Source: Clostridia bacterium (lineage in GTDB: Bacteria; Bacillota; Clostridia; Acetivibrionales; DSM-2933). From it: a stretch of 64,000 nucleotides of DNA. The translations under genes were made by a program, and so were the position numbers. The stretch covers positions 21,787-85,786 of the forward strand of contig JAOABQ010000017.1 in the NCBI GenBank assembly GCA_026418275.1. The letters run 5' to 3'. Of the stretch, positions 45,623-54,348 are shown piece by piece. The stretch's first letter is position 1; every line of letters begins with the position of its first letter. A model generated the notes under the pieces. The model searched no databases. It saw only the letters and a program-made list of their open reading frames with translations, and was not told the origin of the DNA.

Positions 45623-46744
45623 ATGAGAAAAAGAAAAATATCGGGTTCTATTATTTTGTGCATTTTATGCATTGTTTTTGCGGCGGGGTATACATATGCA
45701 GCGGGGCGAGTTGTTGAAAGTCCGAAAGTAAAAATTGTTATTGACGGAAAAGTGGGAACATATACCGACGTGCCGATTGTTGTCAACGGAAGTACCCTAT
45801 TGCCTTTACGGGCTGTTTTGGTAAACCTTGGCGTAGTGAACGACAATAATCATATAAAATGGAATGCTTCGGATAAAAGCATTACTATTCTTAAGGATTC
45901 TAAAACAATCAGTTTAAAAGTGGATAACAATACGGGATATGTGGATGGAAAGCCTATAAAGCTTCAAGTACCACCGACTGTATATAAAAACAAAACTTAT
46001 ATTCCGGCTAGATTTGTTGCAGAAAGCTTGGGGAAAAAAGTAGTTTGGGACGGTTCCACCCAATCCGTACTCATTAGAGAGCAAGCAGATTTTAATACGG
46101 TAAAGAGTATTTTGGAAAAATCCAAAACAGCCTCTGCTGATGTAAAAAGGTATAAAACAAATATGAATGTTTCGGTGAAAATGGCCTCAGTGATGGGGAA
46201 TATTGAGATAGGAATGGACATGGCGAGTGAATTGGATATTGAAAATAAGTTAATACATATGACAATGAATACAAAAGTCCCTATGACAGATGAAAAAATG
46301 ACTACCGAAATGTACTTTGTAAAAAATAATTTATACGGAAAAGTTGTAGGTATGACAGGATGGGAAAAGGAAGCCTTGCCTCAAGACGCTGTCAAGTTAT
46401 ATAATAGCCAGATGGATGCGGGAATTGATGTAGAGGACGCAATGTGTGCGGGTCTTACTGTAGACAACAGCAGTACAGGTGAAATTGTGTTAAAAGGAAA
46501 TGTATTTCTGGATGAACTTATGAAACAGGCTAATTCCGAATCGAAGACGGATTTAGATTTGGATTCAACCTATGTAGAGATCTCCATTGACAAGAAAACA
46601 AACCTCATTAATAAAATGAAAATGAAGGTAAGCGGTGCTGTTAAGGAAGATGGGCAGAAAATGAATTTGGAGGAAACCATCAATATATCCTGCAGCGACT
46701 ACAACGGCAATTTTAAAATCGTTCTTCCAAAGGAAATTAAATAA
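45623..46744 (+). CDS. Secreted stalk-domain protein with lipoprotein-like C-terminal domain
   Basis: A 373-residue protein: signal peptide (RKRKISGSIILCILCIVFA), copper-amine-oxidase-N stalk domain (about 35-150; 'NGSTLLPLRAVLVNLG', 'YIPARFVAESLGKKVVWDG') and a C-terminal domain (about 160-373) with repeated 'MNVSVKMA' and 'MTMNTKVPM' strands like the LolA/LppX-type DUF6612 fold. It lacks the copper enzyme's catalytic domain. It probably sits at the cell surface, perhaps handling lipids or stress signals (inference). The start is ATG behind TTGGAGG. A terminator follows at 46784. Confidence 0.82.
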   Translation: MRKRKISGSIILCILCIVFAAGYTYAAGRVVESPKVKIVIDGKVGTYTDVPIVVNGSTLLPLRAVLVNLGVVNDNNHIKWNASDKSITILKDSKTISLKVDNNTGYVDGKPIKLQVPPTVYKNKTYIPARFVAESLGKKVVWDGSTQSVLIREQADFNTVKSILEKSKTASADVKRYKTNMNVSVKMASVMGNIEIGMDMASELDIENKLIHMTMNTKVPMTDEKMTTEMYFVKNNLYGKVVGMTGWEKEALPQDAVKLYNSQMDAGIDVEDAMCAGLTVDNSSTGEIVLKGNVFLDELMKQANSESKTDLDLDSTYVEISIDKKTNLINKMKMKVSGAVKEDGQKMNLEETINISCSDYNGNFKIVLPKEIK

Positions 46745-46783
46745 GAAATTAAATAGTTAAATAACTAAAATGAAATAAACCAA

Positions 46784-46814
46784 AATGCCTCCCTTTATCG
46801 GGAGGTATTTTTTT
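46784..46814 (+). terminator. Terminator of the stalk-domain gene
   Basis: AATGCCTCCC (46784-46793) pairs with GGGAGGTATT (46800-46809, one G-U), followed by TTTTT. Confidence 0.85.
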
Positions 46815-46867
46815 GAATGCTTTTGAAACAAGGTCTTCTAAAAAATATGATTTTTGTTCTTGCTTGA

Positions 46868-46896
46868 TTGTTAATTCATTAACAATATGATATAAT
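46868..46896 (+). promoter_or_regulatory. Rex operator overlapping promoter of the HydS-like operon
   Basis: TTGTTAATTCATTAACAA (46868-46885) matches the Rex consensus TTGTTAA-N4-TTAACAA at every defined position. TTGTTA serves as -35 with TATAAT at 46891-46896 (17-bp spacer), so Rex binding would block the promoter. Rex is the NADH/NAD+-sensing repressor of fermentation and hydrogenase genes in clostridia. The gap 46897-47027 is an untranslated leader. Confidence 0.85.
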
Positions 46897-47027
46897 AAGT
46901 TGAGTTAATCCATTTGTATCTTAAGACATAATTAGATAATTTATTCTATTGTTTTATGTTTATAAGGTTTCAAGAACTACAATAAGTTAATCATATAGCG
47001 TTTTAAATTTCACAGGGGTGTGTAGAG

Positions 47028-47381
47028 ATGAAAATTAAAGAAATCATTAAATTATTAGACGCAGAAGTGCTTACTGGAGAAGAAAATCTAGATATGGAAA
47101 TTACCTGTGCATGTGGTTCCGATCTCATGAGCGACGTGATGGCTTATGTAAAGGACCATGTTCTTTTGTTAACGGGGCTTGTAAGTCCACAAGTGGTTCG
47201 GACGGCAGAAATGATGGACATCAAAGTGATTACCTTTGTAAGGGGGAAAAATCCGGGCCAGAATGTAGTTGATTTGGCGCTCGAAAAGGGAATTATGGTG
47301 CTTACAACCAAACACCCTATGTTTATTGCCTGCGGGAAGCTTTACAATGCAGGAATTACAGGTAAGGGGGTATGGGATTGA
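47028..47381 (+). CDS. DRTGG-domain protein (first copy)
   Basis: A 117-residue single-domain protein. 'IIKLLDAEVLTGEENLDMEI' at the start and an alternating alpha/beta pattern match DRTGG domains, which share the fold of the HPr-kinase N-terminal domain and often sit with [FeFe] hydrogenase genes. The start is ATG behind CAGGGGTG. It is the first gene of an operon controlled by the Rex site upstream. A paralogue (49202) stands further down the operon. The exact ligand is unknown. Confidence 0.82.
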   Translation: MKIKEIIKLLDAEVLTGEENLDMEITCACGSDLMSDVMAYVKDHVLLLTGLVSPQVVRTAEMMDIKVITFVRGKNPGQNVVDLALEKGIMVLTTKHPMFIACGKLYNAGITGKGVWD

Positions 47382-47812
47382 GTGAAAATTCAATAAAACT
47401 GCACTACGAAATCCCTGGGAATGATTTGGCAATTGCTGGTGAAGCATCCAGTGCCGTTAAAAAAAAGCTCAGTCAGCTTGGGGTTGACCCCGGGCTTATA
47501 AAAAAGACGGCAGTCGCAATGTATGAGGCTGAAATCAATGCAGTCATCCATGCAAACGGCGGTGCTGCGGATATAGAAATTGACAGGGAGAAAATTAAAG
47601 TTAAAATTCAGGATCAAGGCCCTGGTATTCCGGATATTGATTTGGCAATGCAGGAAGGTTTTAGCACTGCTTCGGATAATATTAGAGAAATGGGATTTGG
47701 AGCGGGTATGGGGCTGCCAAATATGAAGAGATATGCAGACAGACTGGAAATTATAACCGAAGTAAATAAAGGAACAACCATCATTATTACTGTTTTTATC
47801 AATCAACAGTAA
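47372..47812 (+). CDS. HATPase-type regulator (anti-sigma/serine-kinase-like)
   Basis: A 146-residue GHKL ATP-binding domain alone: N box 'AMYEAEINAVIHANGG', G1 'DQGPGIPDI', and G2 'FGAGMGLPNMKRY'. It resembles RsbW/SpoIIAB serine kinases, with no dimerisation histidine. It overlaps the first DRTGG gene by 10 bp, so translation is coupled. A kinase in an operon with a PHP phosphatase and a hydrogenase-like sensor suggests a phospho-signalling circuit (inference). Confidence 0.85.
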   Translation: MGLSENSIKLHYEIPGNDLAIAGEASSAVKKKLSQLGVDPGLIKKTAVAMYEAEINAVIHANGGAADIEIDREKIKVKIQDQGPGIPDIDLAMQEGFSTASDNIREMGFGAGMGLPNMKRYADRLEIITEVNKGTTIIITVFINQQ

Positions 47813-47874
47813 CACAAGAATAAACTGTAAAAGAGAGAGACCTGGGCGGTTTGAAGTTTGGGGAGGTGAAGGTC

Positions 47875-49212
47875 ATGGGAACCTATTTTCATTCAGTTAT
47901 GTTAGATGAAGATAAGTGTAAAGGATGTACCAATTGTATAAAAAGGTGCCCAACCGAGGCAATACGTGTTAGAAAAAGTAAAGCCAGAATTATTAATGAA
48001 AGATGTATAGATTGTGGGGAGTGTATCAGGGTATGTCCCTATCATGCCAAGAAGGCAATTTCAGATCCTTTCGAAGCAATCGAATCCTACAAGTATAGAG
48101 TGGCAATACCAGCTCCTGCGCTGTATGGCCAATTTAAATCCGCTTCTTCTAGAAACCATCTTTTAACTGCACTTAAGAGGATTGGATTTCATCAGATTTA
48201 TGAGGTTGCAAAAGCAGCAGAGTTTGTAAGCGATGCTACCCGTGAGCTGCTAAAAAAGAATAAAATAAAAAAGCCTTTAATATCCTCTGCATGTCCAGCG
48301 GTTGTAAGGTTGATTCAAGTTCGATTTCCAAACCTGATTGATCATATTGTAAACCTTGAATCGCCTATGGAGGTTGCGGCTCAAATCGTAAAAGAGGAAA
48401 TCTTAAACACGAAAGGGCTTTTGCCCCAAGAGATTGGTGTGTTTTTTATCACACCATGTGCAGCAAAAGTAACCAGTATAAAGGTACCCTATGAAAAAGA
48501 AAAGTCCTATGTTGATGGTGTAATATCCATTAAAGACATTTACCTGAAGCTTTTAAGCAGTCTGGGAAAAGTAACGCACGTCGAAGATCTGGAACAAGCC
48601 GGTTTTGAAGGAATTAGGTGGGCAAACTCCGGGGGAGAAGGGCTTGCATTGGGGACCGACAAATTCCTTGCGGTAGATGGAATACACAATGTCATAACCA
48701 TATTCGAAGAAATTGAAAATGAACGGCTGGAAGATGTTGATTTTATTGAAGCCTTAGCATGTGTTGGGGGATGTTTGGGTGGGCCTTTGACAGTGGAAAA
48801 CCTTTACGTAGCAAAAACAAGAATTAAAAAGTTTATTGACGCTGCGAAGGAAAAAGGGATTCAGCGTGAAGACAGGAAAGGACTTAGGAGCAGGCTCGCT
48901 TGGACCGGAAAAGTAGAGTATAAGCCTGTTATGAAGTTGGATATTGACTTGGAGAAAGCGATGAAAAAGCTTGAAACACTGGAACTAATCAATAAGGAAC
49001 TTCCCGGTCTTGATTGCGGCGCTTGTGGAGCTCCAAGCTGCCGGGCTCTTGCAGAGGATATCGTGAGAGAAATAGCAAATGAAACCGACTGTATTTTTAA
49101 ACTGAGGGAGAAGGTACGTGAATTGGCTGTTCAGATGATGGAATTGGAAGCAAAGATGCCTCCGGTATTGGATAAAAGTATAGATCAACAGGAGGGGAAA
49201 AATGAACGTTAG
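47875..49212 (+). CDS. Putative sensory [FeFe] hydrogenase (HydS-like)
   Basis: A 445-residue protein from the ATG 6 bases after GGGGAGGTG. Residues about 10-70 carry two [4Fe-4S] motifs (CKGCTNCIKRCP, CIDCGECIRVCP). The hydrogenase core keeps the H-cluster ligands: Cys140 in SSACPAVV (motif L1), the cysteine in FITPCAAKV (L2) and ACVGGCLGG (L3). In L1 the proton-relay cysteine of catalytic enzymes (TSCCP) is alanine (Ala139), as in HydS-type sensors. A C-terminal motif 'DCGACGAPSCRALAED', then a later Cys, may bind another cluster. It probably senses H2 or redox state rather than making H2 (inference). Confidence 0.87.
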   Translation: MGTYFHSVMLDEDKCKGCTNCIKRCPTEAIRVRKSKARIINERCIDCGECIRVCPYHAKKAISDPFEAIESYKYRVAIPAPALYGQFKSASSRNHLLTALKRIGFHQIYEVAKAAEFVSDATRELLKKNKIKKPLISSACPAVVRLIQVRFPNLIDHIVNLESPMEVAAQIVKEEILNTKGLLPQEIGVFFITPCAAKVTSIKVPYEKEKSYVDGVISIKDIYLKLLSSLGKVTHVEDLEQAGFEGIRWANSGGEGLALGTDKFLAVDGIHNVITIFEEIENERLEDVDFIEALACVGGCLGGPLTVENLYVAKTRIKKFIDAAKEKGIQREDRKGLRSRLAWTGKVEYKPVMKLDIDLEKAMKKLETLELINKELPGLDCGACGAPSCRALAEDIVREIANETDCIFKLREKVRELAVQMMELEAKMPPVLDKSIDQQEGKNER

Positions 49213-49549
49213 AGATTTTGTTAAGCAATTTGATTTAAAGGTTGTTTCGGGAGAAAATAATTTGGATAAGGAAATATCCGGGGTTTATGTCTGTGATCTT
49301 TTAAGTTGGGTGATGTCCCATGCCAACCGGGGAGATATTTGGATAACTGTTTTGACCCATTTGAATGTAGTGGCAGTTGCCATGCTGACAGAGGTATCCT
49401 GTATTGTTATTCCTGAAGGAATTGATATAGAAGAAGCTACCATAAAAAAAGCCGGACAGGAAGGAATTATCCTATTGTCTACTTCCATGAGTGCCTATGA
49501 AGTTTGTTGTCAGGCTTTTCAAAGCGGAATAAAGGGACGGATTTCATGA
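49202..49549 (+). CDS. DRTGG-domain protein (second copy)
   Basis: A 115-residue paralogue of the 47028 product: 'FVKQFDLKVVSGENNLDKEI' aligns with the same region there, and both end with a cysteine-containing 'YEVCCQAFQSGIKG' or 'FIACGKLYNAGITG' segment. It overlaps the hydrogenase-like gene by 11 bp and the PHP gene by 4 bp, so it is translationally coupled on both sides. Two DRTGG proteins in one operon may form a heterodimer (inference). Confidence 0.82.
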   Translation: MNVRDFVKQFDLKVVSGENNLDKEISGVYVCDLLSWVMSHANRGDIWITVLTHLNVVAVAMLTEVSCIVIPEGIDIEEATIKKAGQEGIILLSTSMSAYEVCCQAFQSGIKGRIS

Positions 49550-50259
49550 GAGCATTTGTGGACCTTCATATTCATTCTGCATTATCACCGTGCAGCAGTA
49601 ATGAGATGACACCCAATAACATTGTCAATATGGCTTGGCTCAAAGGATTGGATATCATTGCTGTTACAGACCACAATACGGCGGAAAACTGTTCTGCTGT
49701 TTTAAAGTGCGCAAAGGAGCGAAATCTATTGGTTGTACCCGGGATGGAGCTTGAAACAAGGGAAGAGGTTCATGTGATTTGCCTTTTTCCGTCGTTGGAA
49801 AAGGTGTTGAATTTCCAAAAGTTCGTTTATGCTGCTTTGCCTTCTATTAAAAACCGGGAGGACATATTTGGAGAACAGTGGATTATCGATGAAAATGATG
49901 AAATGAAGGGAAAACTGGACCAACTTCTTATTACCGCTGCAGAACTTTCCCTGGAAGATACTTTTCGTATTGTAGGTGATTTAAGCGGAGTTGTAATTCC
50001 GGCCCATATTGACCGGAACTCATACAGCTTGATTTCAAACCTGGGACTGATTCCTGAGACCCTTCCCATTCAAACCCTGGAAGTTTCAAAGAATTGCGAC
50101 ACCGCCACATTAAAGTTAAATATGCCCTACCTGGACAAATACCGGCTTATTAAGTCATCGGATGCGCATCAGCTTGGAGACATTTTGGAAAAAGATTCCT
50201 ATGTTGAACTGGAAGAACTGAGTATTGAATGCCTTATAAGAACACTTAAATTTTCTTGA
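49546..50259 (+). CDS. PHP-domain phosphoesterase
   Basis: A 237-residue PHP (polymerase and histidinol phosphatase) protein started at the ATG overlapping the upstream stop; AAAGGGA lies 8 bases before. Metal motifs: DLHIHSALSP at the N-terminus, 'VTDHN', 'PGMELETREEVHVICLF', 'PAHIDRN' and the final SSDAHQLGD. Such enzymes cleave phosphate esters or nucleotides with a trinuclear metal site. As the last gene of the Rex-controlled operon it is a candidate phosphatase counteracting the HATPase kinase (inference). Confidence 0.88.
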   Translation: MRAFVDLHIHSALSPCSSNEMTPNNIVNMAWLKGLDIIAVTDHNTAENCSAVLKCAKERNLLVVPGMELETREEVHVICLFPSLEKVLNFQKFVYAALPSIKNREDIFGEQWIIDENDEMKGKLDQLLITAAELSLEDTFRIVGDLSGVVIPAHIDRNSYSLISNLGLIPETLPIQTLEVSKNCDTATLKLNMPYLDKYRLIKSSDAHQLGDILEKDSYVELEELSIECLIRTLKFS

Positions 50260-50290
50260 AGGTTGGGAAGTGATACAAGTCCATATATAA

Positions 50291-50339
50291 GGCGCAGGAT
50301 GCTTGCATCCGTAGAAGGGAACCATAGGGTTCCATAGCG
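50291..50339. repeat. REP-like double palindrome
   Basis: Two short palindromes stand side by side: GGATGCTTGCATCC (50297-50310) and GGAACCATAGGGTTCC (50318-50333), flanked by GCGC and GCG that can close a junction. This looks like an interspersed intergenic repeat or a small structured RNA; it matches no riboswitch I know. Confidence 0.5.
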
Positions 50340-50371
50340 AACAGGAAAGGTTAGAAGTGAAGCGAATTTTC

Positions 50372-50400
50372 TTGACGTGTACACAAATCGGGTGTATTAT
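50372..50400 (+). promoter_or_regulatory. Promoter of metA
   Basis: TTGACG at 50372-50377, a 17-bp spacer and TATTAT at 50395-50400. It gives a leader of about 170 nt before the metA start. Confidence 0.75.
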
Positions 50401-50447
50401 AGTATTAATTTTATTGGATTACTTGGGATATGAAAAGTCAAGTTAGC

Positions 50448-50518
50448 CACCTAATTTTATATAATGATTATTTTAAAAGTTTGTTATTTTAACAAACTTT
50501 TTTAGGTGTTAATTTTTT
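50448..50518 (+). promoter_or_regulatory. Attenuator-like leader hairpin of metA
   Basis: A nested stem: AAAAGTTTGTT (50475-50485) with AACAAACTTTT (50491-50501), enclosed by CACCTAA (50448-50454) with TTAGGTG (50502-50508), followed by TTAATTTTTTT. It lies inside the metA leader, so it is either an attenuator or a leader terminator. No S-box, SAM-II or T-box consensus is visible. Confidence 0.55.
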
Positions 50519-50578
50519 TAAATCTCTTTTAAATCTCAATGTGTTGAAGTTCTTATGATGTTGGAAAGGATGAATTCC

Positions 50579-51496
50579 ATGCCTATAAAAATACCTGATC
50601 ATTTACCTGCAGTGGAAATATTAAATAGTGAAAATATTTTTGTTATGGGAGAAGAACGGGCCTATCATCAAGATATACGTCCTTTAAAAATCGGAATATT
50701 GAATTTGATGCCCACGAAAATTGTTACTGAAACTCAACTCTTACGCATGCTTGGAAACTCCCCGCTGCAAGTGGATATTGTTCTTTTGCATCCAAAGTCT
50801 CATACTTCTAAAAATACACCTGAAGAGCATTTGGTTACTTTTTATAAAACCTTTGAGGATATCGCAGACCAGAAATTTGACGGTTTGATCATTACGGGTG
50901 CGCCGGTTGAACAGATGGAATTTGAAGAAGTGAATTACTGGGAGGAGTTAAAGGTCATTATGGAATGGTCGCTCCATAATGTCACTTCTACACTACATAT
51001 CTGTTGGGGGGCACAGGCGGGATTATACTATCATTACGGGATTCCCAAATACCCGCTTAAAGAAAAGATGTTTGGGGTTTTTGAACACACATTTAATATA
51101 AAAAATGTCAAGCTTTTAAGAGGGTTTGACGATCTTTTCCTGGCACCCCACTCAAGGCATACTGAAATAAGGAGAGAAGATATAGAAAAAGTAAAGGAAT
51201 TGGAGATCTTGTCGGAATCCAACGAAGCGGGCATTTATATTGTTGCAAGGAAGGATGGAAGGCAAGTTTTTGTAACAGGACATTCGGAGTATGACCCTCT
51301 CACATTAAAAGCCGAATATGATAGGGATATTTCAAGAGGTTTAAATATTGCAGTGCCTCGAAACTATTTTCCGGAAAACAACCCGGAAAAGCCTCCCATG
51401 GTGAGATGGAGAGGACATTCAAACCTGCTTTTCTCCAATTGGCTTAATTACTACGTATACCAAGAGACTCCATATGATTTGAATGAAATAAAGTAG
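50579..51496 (+). CDS. metA: Homoserine O-acyltransferase
   Basis: A 305-residue protein starting at the ATG of '[15 protein letters not shown]', which aligns with the start of E. coli MetA; GAAAGGA lies 8 bases before. Core motifs are the nucleophile cysteine in '[18 protein letters not shown]', the histidine in 'APHSRHTE' and the glutamate region 'FVTGHSEYD'. It transfers an acetyl or succinyl group to homoserine in the first step of methionine synthesis; acyl-donor choice cannot be settled here. It has its own promoter and a possible attenuator, and a terminator at 51566. Confidence 0.94.
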   Translation: MPIKIPDHLPAVEILNSENIFVMGEERAYHQDIRPLKIGILNLMPTKIVTETQLLRMLGNSPLQVDIVLLHPKSHTSKNTPEEHLVTFYKTFEDIADQKFDGLIITGAPVEQMEFEEVNYWEELKVIMEWSLHNVTSTLHICWGAQAGLYYHYGIPKYPLKEKMFGVFEHTFNIKNVKLLRGFDDLFLAPHSRHTEIRREDIEKVKELEILSESNEAGIYIVARKDGRQVFVTGHSEYDPLTLKAEYDRDISRGLNIAVPRNYFPENNPEKPPMVRWRGHSNLLFSNWLNYYVYQETPYDLNEIK

Positions 51497-51565
51497 GTGC
51501 ATGATATTACCGTATGATGTAACCGTATAGACCTTTTTTATATGTTGTATTTTTAAGTAGCCACC

Positions 51566-51604
51566 AAAAATCATCTGTGCTTAGTAGCGTGGATGGTTTT
51601 TAAT
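51566..51604 (+). terminator. Terminator of metA
   Basis: AAAAATCATC (51566-51575) pairs with GATGGTTTTT (51592-51601, one G-U), followed by T-rich DNA. Confidence 0.75.
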
Positions 51605-51681
51605 TTTATAACCGATGATAGGCAATTCTGAAGTAAATGGAATTGGATATTCAAGTTTTTATTACATTTTTCAACATTGCA

Positions 51682-51710
51682 TTTACAATAGAATTTGAAA
51701 GAATTATAAT
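51682..51710 (+). promoter_or_regulatory. Promoter of the AOR operon
   Basis: TTTACA at 51682-51687, a 17-bp spacer and a perfect TATAAT at 51705-51710, about 60 bp before the ferredoxin gene. Confidence 0.75.
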
Positions 51711-51770
51711 AAAATAGTTAAATGCTTAATAAATTCAAGTAAGATATATATAACGATCTGGGGTGAAATC

Positions 51771-52190
51771 ATGCCAAAAGTCTTAAGAACAGATGGAATG
51801 AACAAATGTATTGGTTGTTTCACATGTATGTTGGCGTGTAGTGGGGTGAACCGTCAAAATCATTCACTCTCTAAAAGCGCGATTCGGGTTAAAACTTCCG
51901 GTGGATTGCAAGGCAAATTTGCCGCGTATGTATGTATTGCTTGCAGAGATGAACGGGCATGTGCGGAAGCCTGTCCAAGTGGTGCACTGGAGAAAAGGCA
52001 GGGCGGCGGAGTTTTGTTAAAGCCCGATAAATGTATCGGATGCAGAAAATGTGTTGAGGCTTGTATTGTGAATGCGGTACATTTTGATGAGTATGAAAGC
52101 AAGCCGATTATATGCAAACACTGTGGTGTATGTGCAAAGCTGTGCCCTCACGAATGTTTGAGAATGGAGGAAGTTAGCAATGATCTATGA
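51771..52190 (+). CDS. AOR-associated polyferredoxin
   Basis: A 139-residue electron-transfer protein with 16-17 cysteines in ferredoxin-type clusters: 'CIGCFTCMLAC' near residue 13, 'CIACRDERACAEACP' near 64, CIGCRKCVEAC near 91 and 'CKHCGVCAKLCP' near 117. This suggests up to four [4Fe-4S] clusters. It overlaps the AOR gene by 11 bp, so it is the electron partner of the tungsten enzyme. The start is ATG after GGGGTGAAATC, downstream of a consensus promoter. Confidence 0.9.
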   Translation: MPKVLRTDGMNKCIGCFTCMLACSGVNRQNHSLSKSAIRVKTSGGLQGKFAAYVCIACRDERACAEACPSGALEKRQGGGVLLKPDKCIGCRKCVEACIVNAVHFDEYESKPIICKHCGVCAKLCPHECLRMEEVSNDL

Positions 52191-53931
52191 AAATTACATA
52201 AGAGTACTCTATGTGGATCTAACTTCTAAAAAAATCCGTGTCGAAAATAGAAAAGACTTAATGGAATATTTGGGAGGTGTTGGGGTTGCATCCAAGCTTC
52301 TTGAAGAAAATCTAAAGCCGGATTTGGATCCTTTCCATGAGGATCAGCCTATTGTATTTGCCATTGGTGCTGCTTCTACTGTTTTCCCGGTTGTTACAAA
52401 GACGGTAGCCATGTTTAGGTCGCCTCTTACCGGAGAACTGGGAGAAAGCTATGCGGGCGGCAGGATGGCAATGACCATGTTTTTAGCAGGGTATGATGCC
52501 ATTGTCATTCAAGGTAAGGCAAAGCATCCTTCATATATTACAGTGAGCAGGAACAGTGCAGAGTTTAAAGATGCAAGGGCTTTCTGGGGAATGTCTACCG
52601 ATGAGGTGGGACGCGTAATCCGGGAAAGAGAGCCGGGTGGAGGAAAGCGGAGTATTATAAGGATCGGTCGGGCAGGTGAGAACCTGGTCAGGTATGCAAG
52701 TGTCTGTGTTGATACGTATAGACATTTTGGAAGATTGGGACTTGGTGCCGTAATGGGAAGTAAAAACCTTAAGGCTATTAGCATCGTCGGGGATAGAAAT
52801 CTTCCTGTAAAGAATTTCAAAGAGTATTTTAAGGTGTACCAGGAAATCTACAAACGGGTCACAGATACCGAAATCATGTCCAAGTATCATGATGTGGGAA
52901 CGCCTATCAATATTGAACCCTTAAATGCTGCAGGAGGGCTGCCTACCAAAAACTTAAGGCAAAATGTGTTTGAACACGGAGGGAATATATCCGGAGAAGT
53001 CTTTGCCCAGAAAAACCTTGTAAGAAAAATGGCGTGTACCGGTTGTCCTGTGGGGTGTATCCATATTGGACAGTACAGGCATGAGTTTGACAAGGGTTAT
53101 GAATATGAAGCAGTCAGTGTGGGATATGATTACGAGCTTCTATTCTCTTTGGGAAGCTTTTTGGGAATAAAAACATCGGATGAGATATTACACCTTATTG
53201 AGGTGGTTGAGAGGACCGGACTGGACGCCATGTCAGTAGGCGTAGTGCTTGGTTGGGCGACAGAGGCCTTTATGAAAAAGCTTGTAAGCGAAGATCAAAC
53301 GGTGGTTCCTTTGGCTTTCGGGAATACGGCAAGTTATATGAAGGCAATCGATTTTATTGCCAGTAGGAAAAATGAGTTTTACAAGGCCTTGGGTGAAGGT
53401 GCGGATAAAGCGGCTGAGATTTATGGAGGAAAAGACTTTGCAATGACTTTTGCAAAAAATGAAATGCCGGGATATCACACCGGGTATGGCTCCATCATTG
53501 GGCCTGCTGTGGGGGCAAGGCATTCACACCTTTGCAATGGCGGTTATTCCATAGATCAAACCATGAAGGAGTTTGACAAGGAAAAGCTGATAGAGGCAAT
53601 ATTTGCCGAAGAAAAGGAACGATGCATGCTAAACTCGCTGGTTATTTGTCTCTTTGCGAGAAAAGTGTACGACCGGAAAACAATCCTGGGAGCACTGAAT
53701 TCTATTGGATACAGCCTAACGGATGAAGATTTGACTGCGTTTGGCGAACGGATTTATAAGACAAAAATCAGGATCAAGAAGTCTCTGGGCTTTGATCAGC
53801 TCAGTGTTAAGCTTCCTAAGAGGCTCTTTGAGACGCCAAGTATGTCCGGGCAATTGGACGAAAAAGTGGCCTATGAACTCATTGAACTTTATAATAAAAA
53901 GGTTGAAGAGATGATGGCAAAAGAGGGATAG
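52180..53931 (+). CDS. aor: Aldehyde:ferredoxin oxidoreductase (tungsten type)
   Basis: A 583-residue AOR-family protein, near the usual 600. Visible features are 'LTGELGESYAGGRMAMTM' in the N-terminal pterin domain, the cluster ligands CTGCPVGC (about 289-296, as Cys288/291/295 of P. furiosus AOR), and a fourth candidate cysteine in 'LNSLVICLFA'. It oxidises aldehydes to acids with ferredoxin, or reduces acids in reverse, using a bis-pterin tungsten centre. Coupling to the ferredoxin upstream and a MoaD-like carrier downstream, and the nearby tup transporter, support tungsten. Substrate range is unknown. Confidence 0.93.
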   Translation: MIYENYIRVLYVDLTSKKIRVENRKDLMEYLGGVGVASKLLEENLKPDLDPFHEDQPIVFAIGAASTVFPVVTKTVAMFRSPLTGELGESYAGGRMAMTMFLAGYDAIVIQGKAKHPSYITVSRNSAEFKDARAFWGMSTDEVGRVIREREPGGGKRSIIRIGRAGENLVRYASVCVDTYRHFGRLGLGAVMGSKNLKAISIVGDRNLPVKNFKEYFKVYQEIYKRVTDTEIMSKYHDVGTPINIEPLNAAGGLPTKNLRQNVFEHGGNISGEVFAQKNLVRKMACTGCPVGCIHIGQYRHEFDKGYEYEAVSVGYDYELLFSLGSFLGIKTSDEILHLIEVVERTGLDAMSVGVVLGWATEAFMKKLVSEDQTVVPLAFGNTASYMKAIDFIASRKNEFYKALGEGADKAAEIYGGKDFAMTFAKNEMPGYHTGYGSIIGPAVGARHSHLCNGGYSIDQTMKEFDKEKLIEAIFAEEKERCMLNSLVICLFARKVYDRKTILGALNSIGYSLTDEDLTAFGERIYKTKIRIKKSLGFDQLSVKLPKRLFETPSMSGQLDEKVAYELIELYNKKVEEMMAKEG

Positions 53932-53933
53932 TT

Positions 53934-54182
53934 ATGAAAGTCACCATAGAGGTTACAAGCTGGTTTAAGAGGTTTACAGGTGGCAGGACCCAAATGGAGC
54001 TGGAAATTTTGGAAGGTACCTCAGCTTTGGATGCTGCGGCAGATACCGGAATTCCAAAGGATGAAATCGGGTTTATTACCGTTTGTACCGGTACAGGAGA
54101 TGAATGCCTCTTGGTTAAGGATGAATATACCGTAAAGGATGGGGATATATTAAGAGTTTACCCTATGCTTATCGGAGGATAA
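53934..54182 (+). CDS. MoaD/ThiS-family sulfur carrier
   Basis: An 82-residue ubiquitin-like protein with the diagnostic C-terminal GlyGly (YPMLIGG) and beta-grasp pattern. MoaD-type carriers deliver thiocarboxylate sulfur for molybdopterin dithiolene formation. Two bases separate it from the aor stop, so it is made along with the enzyme that needs the pterin. No moaE partner gene is in the window. It contains one Cys (CTGTGDECLL has two), not part of the GG motif. A terminator follows. Confidence 0.85.
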   Translation: MKVTIEVTSWFKRFTGGRTQMELEILEGTSALDAAADTGIPKDEIGFITVCTGTGDECLLVKDEYTVKDGDILRVYPMLIGG

Positions 54183-54194
54183 AATGATTAAATC

Positions 54195-54237
54195 AAAAAG
54201 ACATACCTTGCTCATGATGAAAGGTGTGTCTTTTTTT
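54195..54237 (+). terminator. Terminator of the AOR operon
   Basis: AAAAAGACATACCTT pairs with AAGGTGTGTCTTTTTTT (one G-U) around a loop of about 10 nt, ending in seven T. Confidence 0.85.
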
Positions 54238-54348
54238 ATTTATGTACTTCCGTCTAAGTTCCCTACCGGAATATAGATTTTAATATTAAAAAGCTCTGTA
54301 TGTAAATATAATATTAAAAGTGATACCAATAATAAGTTGAGGCATGAA

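Noticed and set aside
50478..50498. TTGTTATTTTAACAA in the metA leader as a second Rex site
   Set aside because: The half-sites are only three bases apart and lack the outer A/T of the 18-bp consensus. The sequence is better explained as the stem of an RNA hairpin.
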